Part shown: positions 49,291-60,000 of the stretch, one piece after another
How the letters are laid out: each line of letters opens with the position of its first letter
Position numbering within the stretch: the first letter of the stretch is position 1
DNA from: Pithys albifrons albifrons
Lineage: Eukaryota; Chordata; Aves; Passeriformes; Thamnophilidae
Direction of reading: 5' to 3'
Assembly (NCBI RefSeq): GCF_047495875.1
Contig: NC_092459.1
Coordinates: 37,925,490 to 37,989,489, forward strand
Length of the DNA stretch: 64,000 nt
The notes under the pieces: generated by a model
Told to the model about the DNA's origin: nothing
The model's input: the letters and a program-made list of their open reading frames with translations, nothing else
Database searches by the model: none
Position numbers and translations under genes: made by a program

Positions 49291-49300
49291 GGGGTGTGGT

Positions 49301-49330
49301 TTAGGGTTAGGGTTAGGGTTAGGGTTACGG
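49301..49330 (+). repeat. Interstitial telomere-type repeat (TTAGGG)4 + TTACGG
   Basis: Four perfect TTAGGG hexamers (49301-49324) are followed by one degenerate TTACGG. They lie 10 bp beyond the outer end of the CR1 5' UTR repeat, separated by 'ggggtgtggt'. Vertebrate telomeres use this hexamer. No TTAGGG is found at the 3' flank of the CR1, so the array is on one side only. A short array like this inside unique DNA does not mark a chromosome end. Confidence 0.98.
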
Positions 49331-52300
49331 TGAGGTTTTCAAAAGTGTTTACATGACTTCAGTATTCACTTTTTACAGGCTTTCCAGAAATCGGTTTTTT
49401 TAAAATAATATTTGGAGTTTATTTGATTTCCTATTGAATGAGTAGACGGCACATTAGCAAAATCCAAGTAAGCTGATTATGTCCTTTAGGTCTTACTGTG
49501 TGTTTTAAGCATACCTCGTGATTTCTTTGTCTGGTTTTTTGTTAGCTCATACCTGAAAAAGTAGTGCAGAAGATGTGTGCATCCTGATGGGTGTACTGAC
49601 TTCAAAAGTATAACAGAAGAAGCAGCATAGTAGAACCTTGAATAAAACTGCTCAGGGAAAAAGAAATAACCCCTAATGAACTTTCATAGCCACAGACAAA
49701 AAAAAATCCTTCTGTAACTAAGGACCAGTGATTATTTTATAGTATGAGTCATTAAAGTAGTTATTGTATGTACACTAGCTAAAGAAAATTCAACCTGAAT
49801 TCGGAGTCATACCTGTCATCTCTATTTGATTATGAAATATGATTTTTCTAAAAAATAGGTTGTAATTTGTGTTCTACTGACTATATTCCTGAGAGAAGGG
49901 CTTACTCTCCAGATGAAACATTGATGCACTCTACAAAGATTTCACACTTGAGTGATAACGCACACCTTTGTTCATAACACTTACTAGGTTTCACAACCCT
50001 CCACCTCATGACTAACTTCAGGAGACAAGGTTAAAGCCCTTGGGCACCTAAATTCCCATTAGTAGAGTCTCCTAAACACTTAATCTTGGCACACACAACA
50101 ATTTAATTCTGTTAGCATTAAACAGTGACGTGCCAAGATCCTGTCTAAATCTCAGCTTGAATAATAAAACAGGTATTTCCAGAATTGTTATACCTGAGTG
50201 GATTTGCAATGTATTCAGTCTATAAGAAAGGCAAAGCTTCCATATCTCTAAAGGGGCAATTCAGTAGTTGGTGAGATGTGAAGGAGCTAAGTTTTGACTT
50301 CTCTTCTGACTGAACCCACACCTGCCTGACAGTACCACTGAGAAGGTGTTCCAGGATGGGAGTTTCTCATCCTCTTCTGCCTCATTTTCCAGGAAGTAAT
50401 TGAATAACAAAGGAACCAGGTGAGAGCAGAACAATTCGCCAGCCCACCAGTTACAGCACTCACCTGGAATATGGGATCACTACCTTTTCAAAGGAACATA
50501 AATGATTCAGAAAGGGTGAAACAGTTTCATTGTATAGAAATGGAAGTGTTCCCCACTCTTTAACCAGATGGTTTGCATATACATAGTAGATGATTGTTTA
50601 TACCACTTTGGAAAAAAAAAAAGAAAGGGAAAGGGAATTGTGTATTTCTTGTTGTATTGTGAGTGCTCTTGTGGGTAAAGAAGGCAGAACAGGGAAAACA
50701 TCTATTTTAAAAGCACCAATCATAATGCTGATGCTTAATCCAAGATCCATGACTTTCTGAAAGCTGAACAGACATCAGGTATAGTGATTTCCTTAGAAAA
50801 GTATATCTTTTAGGAGTTTCTGGTCAAAGAGAGCTTCTCAAGAGTTTTGTGACATTCCAAAGACATAACTAGAAACTTTTGTCCTCCTTTTTCTTCCCTA
50901 TGATCAGACATTGTTATGGTTTCTTTTCAAAAGATGCTGGCACTTGTTGGATACTTTCTTGCATGACCTCAACTCAGTACTTCTAAAGAAAACTGGCCAA
51001 TAAAAGTGACTGATGAGTGCACTGAAGGTCTGTCATAAAGCTAATAGGGGAGCAACACCAGATCTGGAGTAAGGAGGAAAGTCAAAATTCTGCCTACACT
51101 GGAGAAAAAGGCAAGACCAGCAGTTAAAGTAGCTTGGGCTGCCACTGGGATCTAGCCACATAATTTTGGCTTTGTGTTCTCTCTTAGGTGCCCTGATTTC
51201 CTTGGAATTATGAAATGTATACATCTTCATCTACTGTATAGAATTTGGAGTTATTAACCTTTTTACATAGACATATACCTGAAGACTAGCATCCAAGTCT
51301 CTCTTAGGTATCTATTCCTTTTGCTTTTCTAAATCTCATGATACAGAATCCTAACTGATATCAGGAAATACATTCCCCAAGGACCATTCTCTGAGATATT
51401 CATTGCAACTCAGTCTAAGCAGCTTCATAGATGGATATAAAGAGAAGCTTTTGATTTATATTTTATCAATTTACCATACAAAATTAATCCTCTATCATAT
51501 CTGCTTTTACTTGAGTTGTTTCCAGACTGATATTCTGACCTTACAAACATTTAATTTTGAGCATGCCTGTATTGCTGTGGAGTTCAAGAAGGGCAACAGA
51601 AGTGATCAGAGACATCTGACCCCAATTTAAACCTTAATCCCATGAAGATTTTTGAATATGAAATCAATATGCCTATGCACACAGCTAAAGATAGGAATGT
51701 GAACTCTTCACAAGGTTGGGACCTACTACAATAGGCTTTTTAAATTTCATTTGGTGCAGGAATTCCATGTTTCTGGCAATGTTGCTGCTCTTCTTGTAAC
51801 CTTGCATGTTATGTTTTGACGGTTGGGAAAGATGATTATCTCAGGGGTTTCAGCAGAACCAAATGTGTTTGGGTGAGCTTTCCACTCATTATTTGCAAGT
51901 AATATATTGTAAGAAAGCAGAATTTCCACAGTTCGGCAAATTGTAACTATCTGCTAATAAAATAATGCATTCAGTTGCACTACTAAACATGCACAAAACT
52001 TGGGCTTCTAATGGAGAACAGTCCCCTGCTGGCTTCTGTTATGAAGTATTATCTCCACATGTATCATTAATTTTCTTGTCATAATATTAGGTTTCATTAA
52101 TTCATATCTAGTTGCCTTGTATTTAAAAATAGAAGTTATTAAAGTGGATTGCTCAGAATTGCATAGTAAATAAATTATATACGTTATTGGGCTTTTAAAC
52201 TTATGTAATAAAAATATTTTATTATTCACAAGTATATGTACACAAGTAAAGATGCACAATTTTATATTTATCTTAACAAAACCAAAAATTAAGTTATAGA

Positions 52301-55040
52301 AGATTCAGTTCCTTCTATAGCTAATAATGCCCATTTACAGGACTTTGTTAATATGCAAGAAACATACAACCTGTCAACTTATTTCTAAAATCTATTTTTA
52401 GCATTCATCTTTTGCAGTTTTTTTGAAAATCCATAGGAATTCAAGGTGACATACACTCTGCCTAGACCACATCAAAGTCCCTAACAGAAATCCAATGCTT
52501 TTGTACTTTTGGCAAGAGTTTAATTCCTAAGGCTTTTAAATATGGTATTTTCATTCTTAGATTAAAGCTCCCTGGGTGCACAATTTTAATTGCCCAGATA
52601 TAGGAACTGAATTCACACCAGGAAGTGGAAACAGACATCCAAACTCTGTAAAATCCTTTAGAGAAACTTGACAAACATGAACTATAGGATTATATTTAGC
52701 ATCCTCTGACATGCTCTCTGCTGATTGGGATTTCATTTTTTTCCACAGAAGGTTGATCCAGACTAGGGCTAGAGCACAATTCTAGGTCCTTGGGTACTTA
52801 ACAAGAGGACACTGAACACTTATGTGCTGATGGAGTGCCCGAATTATCAGATCTGTAGAATTTTGCCACAGTCACCTTGTTTACCATCAAGCAGTTAAGT
52901 GTCACAGGGTAAGAGGAAAGAAAACTGATATTTACCCAGTGAGAAAGGAACTAGATGAGAATGAGATTGTTGTGCTTACTCTGGGACTGCTATTCTGTTT
53001 TATCTCCCAAGGCTGCCATTACTGCTAACTTTCAGCAGCTTGGCAAGGGCAGCTGTGAGCAGGATGGATCCCAAATGACAAAGGCAGTTCATGTTTCCCC
53101 TTCCTGAATTCTCTAAAGAAGAGATGAGGAGAGTTAAAATCCTAATTTCAGGATGACATGATGGAAGGAGGCACCTTTTTTCTATATACTGCCAATGTAG
53201 AATATTAACAGTATGTAGAATACTGCCAGCAAGAACTCTCACCTGTAGCAGAATCTGAAGAGAGGCATGCAGCATATCCCTCTCCAAGCCTCCAGAGGCA
53301 TCTTCTCACACCATTGAGGGTGCAGGGAATCCAGGTATCTGTGTAACCCTCCCTTGCAAGAACCAATTCTTCACGTTTTTGGAGAGGAAATACTTAATTA
53401 CCTCTATTAGGCAGCTGGATTCCTCTTCAATTTACACTGAAGCATCAATAGAGGGGAATAGATATTGCATTGCTTTGCTTTACCTTTTTGCTTTGTCTTT
53501 TTGTTTTGACTTGCTATATTTTATTCTCTAGTAAATAACTTCTACTAGATCCTAGTGGATTTTTACACAGTCAGCTTTTTCCTTTGAAAATTTTACTAAG
53601 TTCAGTTTATATTTTTCAGTTCTCATGATCTACCTACCTTCAGTTACCTGAATGTTTTGTCTCACTCTTCACATGAATTGAAAAAGTCTAAAATCAGGTT
53701 TTTTCAGTCTCTCCTGCATTGTGTCTTTTCTTCATGAATTATTTCTGTCTTTCTCAAGCTCAGGGTTATTTCAAGCAGTAACTCCCAGAGAATTCCTTCC
53801 TTCTTTCTCCCAAACTTCCTTTCGAAATGCATTCTGTCTTTAAATATAAGACAGACTGTAAGTTCAATATCTTGCAGCCCTGCAGGGTTAGAAACAGAAG
53901 CTTTATCCCATTAGTAACAGATGGTTCCTACTTTCCCAGAGGGACACGCACAACTCTAACTGGAGTCCCTGGAAAGTCCTGAAACAGTATGTTGTGACAG
54001 AGTCTTCACACCTGCAATCTTGCCAGTTACTAACCTACCCAATACACCTACCTTTTAAAAATTAGAAGGTGCATACAGTAGCACAACACCACTTCTTGCA
54101 GACAAATAAAAGCCTTTGTTTTAGAAAAATAATATAAATCAAAATTGGAAATGTCCTAACATAACAAAGACTTCCAATTCTAAACAACAGGCTACATATA
54201 ATTCAACTAGAAGTTGTATACATGTGCTGTGGTTGTTGATTAAGGATTTCCTCTGGCAGAATGACAAAAGGCTGAAATCTGTTATTTTGATTTACATTAG
54301 CCAGTGATAAGTCTGTCTTACTGGTAAGTCAGCAAACTCGTGAGAACATAGGACTAGGAAGAAATTAATTTTTCAAATGTAGTTCAGCTCTTGATGTTAC
54401 AAGTATCTATATCACATAATACTTTTACTAAATTAAACAAGTCCACTTTAAAAATAAGTCAGATTTCTTTTTGGTCTTTGTTCTTTCTGTAGGTACACCC
54501 TTGCTCTTATGGCAGAAATCTTATTCTCCTTTCTTGCCTATGTCTGTTCATGATGTGACTAGTGGTCTTTTACTTTGTTTAAATCCTGTGTAATCATTAC
54601 CACTTAGCTTAAATTTTAGTGGGTTTTTTTCCTGGTGTTAATTCTTTTTATATGTTTTCAGTCCTTCTTGACCTTCTTTTCTGTCTCAACTACCGAATAA
54701 CAGTTAGTTTCTTTTTGTTAGAAGGTTTTCTTCTGGTCTTAGGTGGCTTTCTCCAACTTATCCCAGTTTTTATGCATATTTTCTTGATTGTTTGTGATCA
54801 TAATTGTATACAGTATTTTTCACAACATTTCATCTTTCCCTTGTACAATGTCATTGATTCCTGCCCATCTCATCTGAAAGCACTTCACACAATACTTTTT
54901 AGGATCACATTTGTCTTTTTCATGTTCATACTGTTGTGATGGTACATATTTGTCTATGATGTGTAGAGTCAGATTTTCTTCCTCAGTCATGTCCAAATAA
55001 TGAATTCCTGATTTACTGGAAAAAAAGTTGTTATTAATTC
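49331..55040. other. Gene-free AT-rich stretch
   Basis: About 5.7 kb with no supportable gene. Frames are at most 106 codons. The portion after 53.5 kb is notably T-rich on the + strand. No further transposon was recognised. Confidence 0.5.
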
Positions 55041-55044
55041 CTGA

Positions 55045-55500
55045 TTACATGACCATATAATTCATACTATTAAATTTCATTCTGTTCCTATTTTTCCAGT
55101 ACTCAGGGTCATCCAATTCCTTCTGTGTGATATCCCAGTTTTCCTAACAAGTTACACATTTCATTTAACTCAGTATCATATTTCTTTCAAGGTTATTACT
55201 GAAAATATTAATGAAACCACTGAAGAGACCAATCACTGAGGAACTGCAGTGGCAGCCTCCCTCTACCTGATTTCACTGCTGTTTTTTACTCCTATTTTCA
55301 CCCCTCCTTTAGTCCCTTCCCCACTTTATAATTCCCAGATTAATCTTTTTTTTTTTTCTTTCCCCTACTTTTTTTTTAACTAAGAATTCCTGTGTGGTAT
55401 TCAGATTGATTAAATCTGTTCTCTTTTCCCATCTAGAAAATCAATCATTTTTCAATGAATACTATCAGGTTAGACTGGCAATATCTTATTCTTTCTTTCA
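55045..55500 (-). mobile_element. Ancient CR1/L3-like LINE relic
   Basis: Reverse-strand relic with an order of motifs like the RT region of old amniote CR1/L3 elements: 'aaatttcattctgttcc', 'catccaattccttctgtgtg' with 'atatccc', 'ttaatgaaaccactgaagag', 'accaatcactgaggaactgc', and further along 'aaaatcaatcatttttcaat' with 'atcaggttagactggca'. In the younger CR1 at 45.75-46.1 kb the corresponding order is the FADDTK region, 'aataaagatgttaaacagga', 'cccctggggaacaccact' and 'gaggtcaggttggtcagaca'. No frame survives. Divergence is high, so the call is tentative. Confidence 0.5.
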
Positions 55501-55510
55501 AAATGTCTTT

Positions 55511-56940
55511 AAGAAGAAGCCTTGCATATTATTATTTATCAATCTAATGGGTTGTCATTTTGCCCTCTTTTTCATACTTCATCTTTTATTCTCCATTGAT
55601 ATGAAACAACCCAGGAAATAAAGAAACAAAATCCAGCTGTGAAACCTGAAATTCTATGTTCCATTTTGCTCCAAATTCTGGAATATAAAGGTTTGGTTCC
55701 TCTGATTTTAACACTGTAAGATCTTTATATGTTGCATCTTATCCATTTGCAATAATGTCCATTTCCAAACTGCTTACCTAACTTTTTTTTTCATCATCTC
55801 CTTCATAGAAAAATGAGAAAAATACTAATTTAAATATGTATCATCTTACTGCACGTTCTGCTGATTCTTCTATTCTTAATACTTTCTATTTATGTGATTG
55901 AAACAATGTCTTCTGTGTTAACTCACAAGCAATATATAGGAAGTATAGAAGTGTAAACCTTTCCAGTTTCTTTTATTTTAGTTTTTTCTCTTTTTTCTTT
56001 TTTTTTCCTACTTTGTCCTAAACATTCTACTTTCCATTTGTGTTTGTGCTCCTTTTATTCCAATATTTCTTTGCATTGCTTATTTACCCAGTTACCTTTG
56101 GAGCACAGGAAGATTTGTCTTCCTGATCCTTTGAGTTCTTTGTGTCATTTAGATGATTGTTCTTCATTGATTAAAAAAAACCCCTGGATCCTCTTTCCAT
56201 TCAAGTTCCTGAATGCTGTCAACTAGTTAGTTTCACTGTCTGCTTCTTGTAGCTTATCAGCAGCTGATCTTTCAAAAAAGAAAACCTTAGAAACAAATAG
56301 ACTCTTCATGTATCTTTATTATAATGTGAACTAAACAACAAACTACAGATAATCAGGTTTTTTTATACATATACCATGACCAAAGAGTCTGTATTGTAAT
56401 TATTTACTAAGAATCACTTAAAACTTCAGAGCTTTATGTTGATTTGGTGACTAGTTGGTGAAGTAGGCACTGCTGTTTTCAGAAAAATGTGGAAAGGAGT
56501 CTACTAATGGAACAATAATTTTTTTAATAGAAAAATAGCTGATATTTGGTACAAGCAGAAGACTATATTGACAAAATTTATATTTGGACAGTAAATTTTG
56601 TAAAGTCTTAGTATTAATTCCTCCTTATTCATTTATATTCCAAAGATATTAAGAGGAAAGTATGTCCATATAAAAGAGTTTATAGTATTTTTTTGAATGC
56701 ATCATGTCATTTTCCTGAAAGTCTTTTCTCTAAATATGGTATGAACCCATCCCTGGCTAACTTTTGAGATTATCACCATTAAAGTGGTCTGGCTGCAGAC
56801 ACTGTGTAGTTGCTGTAGTCAGTGGCAGAAACAGAAAATTGAGAATAAGTACATCTTTACCTGAATATTGATTGTACAATATCTTTCTTTGTTCTTTCTG
56901 GAATTAGCTAGTAGTCTATTGCCCATTAGCAAACAGTTAC
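55511..56940. other. Gene-free T-rich stretch
   Basis: Unique-looking T-rich sequence with no recognised gene. It is upstream of the candidate promoter at 56.97 kb. Confidence 0.5.
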
Positions 56941-56967
56941 CTGAGCAGAAGCTAATGTTACAAATGC

Positions 56968-56975
56968 TATAAAAA
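56968..56975 (+). promoter_or_regulatory. Candidate TATA box
   Basis: TATAAAAA in the context 'gctataaaaagagagcagc', a near-consensus core promoter motif. About 30 bp downstream begins a short segment that ends in a consensus splice donor. Upstream (56865-56955) there are TATTGAT and TTTGTTC (forkhead-like), ATTGTACAAT (C/EBP-like palindrome) and GTTAC/CTAATG motifs. A TATA-like string alone is common in AT-rich DNA. The pairing with the donor is what raises interest. Confidence 0.4.
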
Positions 56976-56998
56976 GAGAGCAGCAGAGCAAACAGATT

Positions 56999-57059
56999 TA
57001 AATCAGCTCAATTCCAACAAAAACTCTTACATCTTGAAACAATTTAAAGTCTACCAAAG
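56999..57059 (+). other. Candidate non-coding first exon ending at a consensus splice donor
   Basis: About 61 bp from the expected initiation point to the junction 'accaaag|gtaagt' at 57059/57060, a full match to the vertebrate donor consensus. The segment contains no ATG, so it would be 5' UTR only, with the start codon in a later exon. No convincing acceptor-plus-coding exon was found between 57.06 and 64 kb, so the gene would continue beyond the window, or this is a lncRNA, or chance. I cannot name a gene. Confidence 0.35.
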
Positions 57060-57065
57060 GTAAGT

Positions 57066-60000
57066 AAACTGAAAGAATATATTTTTTTCCACCTCCAACT
57101 GTCAGTAGTTTCTTTCATATTCCCTGTCTTCAGTTATGAAGAAGGTTTTCATATCTTTCCCAATACAAGACTCTTTTAAGCTGTTATTATAATTATTTTT
57201 CTTTAGTTTATGCATTACTTACTGTATTTACAAGATATTCAGTTGTGAAATTTTCTAAACCAGAGTTCCTCTTACAGATATAGAACTATAAAAGCAGCTA
57301 CAGTACAGTCAAGAATCTTCTTTATTCTATAAATTCTGTTAATAATACAGAAATATATAAACATCTTTAGCAATTGAGTCTGGTTTTAGTTCAATATCAA
57401 TATCATCAGCCTAATTCTCTGCAATATAACTAGATTCTTTATATAAGTTCACACATGGATGCAAAACCACTTACATATATAAACACTAGGGAACAGACAA
57501 GATCCAAAGAATTCTTTTTCAAAATTGTGAAGATTCTGTATGTTTCTTTCCTTTTAATTCTAATATACTACTTTTAGCAACTAAAAAAAAAAAGCCACAA
57601 GCATATCAAACAAATACCCTGCTTGTTAAAGGGTACTAAATTTGAGTTTCTTTAGAAAATGTCAAAAACTGTGGCTGGCAAAAATGTTCTTCAAAAGTGA
57701 ATTTATTTTTTTTATTAGAATTCGTAATCATACTAGCTGCTCCTGCTGTTCAGAATACAGGATTAGGCTGAACAGAGAGAAGATTAATGCTTGTTCTTAC
57801 AAGTAGAATAGCCCAAATCTGCTCCTTAGTGCTCACTAGTTGGAGGTCCTACCCTCTCAATTGTGCAGATAGAAAGAATTATGTGGGTGCTTCCTATTTA
57901 AACTCTACAGACTTAGATGATTTATGTTTGAAACAGATTAGGAAGTGCTCATGGGAACTAGTACATTGCTGGGCTTTAATACTGTACCCTCCAGGTGAGG
58001 GAAAGTAACATCTGGAATAACCTACCTCTTCAGAGTGTATTCACAGCCTGAGAAAAAAGGATGAAAAGTACCAATATATCTGATTTTAGAGTGATCTTCA
58101 TATTGTACTTAAAAGTTGTTTAATTTGATTCACCTGACTGATTCATCTGTCTCCATCTGTTTAACAGAGATTGCTAGTAGGGAGGCCTTACAATTAAGTA
58201 CAGCCTAGATAACATCAACTCCAGTTATGCTGATCCAAGAAGAGATGTTTGGTTATCCAGGCACATTCTTTACAAGACCATTTAAACTTAGATATTTAGG
58301 GAAATATTTTCATGACTGAGAATGAACATGTTTTTTCATATGTCTGTTCTGTTAAATATCATCCTTGAAGAAAAATACAAACTACAGAGATGTCCTGTAG
58401 TTGCTATTGTGAAGTATAAGGAGACAAAGGTTCCTCTCTCCACTTTGTTTTGTGACAATTTAGGAACTCATGTTGTTATTTTTGTTATGGCTCCTGAAGC
58501 ACTTTGAGTTCTTTTCCAGATGCTGCAGATTCTCCCAGTTACAAAGAAAACTGATTGGCATGCATAAAGCATATCCAACTTTGTTCCCTCCTCTCAGCCT
58601 TTCACATTTGACATGTTAGGGAATTGGCAATTATCAACAGATGGTGCAAATTAGAATGTCATGATGTTACTTTAAATTTTCTCCAGTGACAGGTTATCTT
58701 TCTAACAAATCCAGGGGTTAAGAAAACACAAAGATAGTATTTCTCTTCCTTCAACCCGTTCACCTTTAGTCTTGAAATAAGTCCAAGAATCAAATCTAGT
58801 AAATATACATTTTTCTAACTCCCTGATTTAATTGCCCATGTAAATATTTATCACTTAATGTAAAAGTTTCTCACTTATTTTCATTCCTTCATCCAAAAGT
58901 TTCTCAGTTTTATCCGTTCATCTATAAGTTGACAAGAATGAAAGCTAATATTTATTATCATACAACAAAATTATTATATATGAAACACTCATCTAAACCA
59001 GGATGAAAAATAGAAACAAAATGAGAAAAAGGTAACAAACTAGGGACTGAAAAGGGTAATGTACTATTCCATCAATGATAACTTGCTTTAAAACTAAAGC
59101 AGAGAATATTTAAGAGGAGGAAGGCTTTTAAAATAGAAGGTTCAAAGTATTTGTAAGTCAGTCATCAAAGGTTACCAAACATTAGAATTAAAAACTTTGC
59201 TATTCTTTTTGAAGCATATTGCAGAAATATGTAAGAGTGTTGTAAAATTCTGAGTAAGAAATTATAATATTTCTAATTATTTAATTAATTTGACAATAAG
59301 CTCATTAATTTGTTATTTAGTGTGTTTCCTTGTTAGCACTCTGTAGAGAAATAAAGAACTTGCTATCAGATTCAAAATAAATAAAGGTAAAAAGCAGAAA
59401 ATATGTGAAGTATAACTTGTCTTAATCTCACATTTCATAGGGGGAAAAGTTACTTTCTAGTTTAAAAAAAGATCAGGACTCTTTCTCTAAGATAAAATAG
59501 CAAATAAATTTATTACAGTTAAACATTTTGCAGAAAATAATTTGGTGCTTCCTAGTTAACCAGGCATCCATATCTGTTTCAGTCAAAACAGTTTGGAACA
59601 GCCTGCTATTTCTGTGATCACTTTTTACCATTTACTCTCTGTTTAGGCTTATTTCCTGAGCCATTTCTTTTTACCCTTGAACACTTAAGTCCTGTAAGGG
59701 TTAACTTACAAGGAATTCACAAATGGTGAGAAAGCCACACAAAGTTTACACAAATCCTATTTGAAATCTCAAAACTACCTGCTTAAGGGAATTTTTGAAT
59801 ATTAAGACTACATAAAGATTAAAAGTACCCAAACTAACAAAAAAACCCCCAAAATAAAATTTCAAAATCCTTGCCTTTTTACTCACTTATTAAACTATGT
59901 GAATTTTCTTGACTTCATTTTCATGAACTGGGCATCTGACAATATTACATTGTGCTAGTCATTAGGGGTTCTGATCTTCCATATTTTTAAGACAAGGTTT

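Larger units (their letters stand above)
44878..49292 (-). mobile_element. Nearly full-length CR1 LINE retrotransposon
   Basis: A non-LTR retrotransposon of about 4.4 kb on the - strand with all CR1 parts in order: 5' UTR with a duplicated ~133-bp unit (49050-49290), ORF1 (start 48885), ORF2 with endonuclease, linker and reverse transcriptase (about 47790 to 44968), and a short 3' UTR ending in tandem ATTCTATG octamers at 44878-44893 (seen on + as CATAGAATCATAGAATCACAG). CR1 copies are normally severely 5'-truncated, so a copy reaching the 5' UTR is uncommon. Several frameshifts and stops disable ORF2, and a late frameshift damages ORF1, so it cannot move on its own. The 5' edge meets TTAGGG repeats. 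It is much better preserved than the other CR1 fragments in the window, hence probably the youngest. Confidence 0.96.

Noticed and set aside
49301..49330. Chromosome end
   Set aside because: Only four perfect TTAGGG units, with unique DNA continuing for 15 kb beyond; this is an interstitial repeat.
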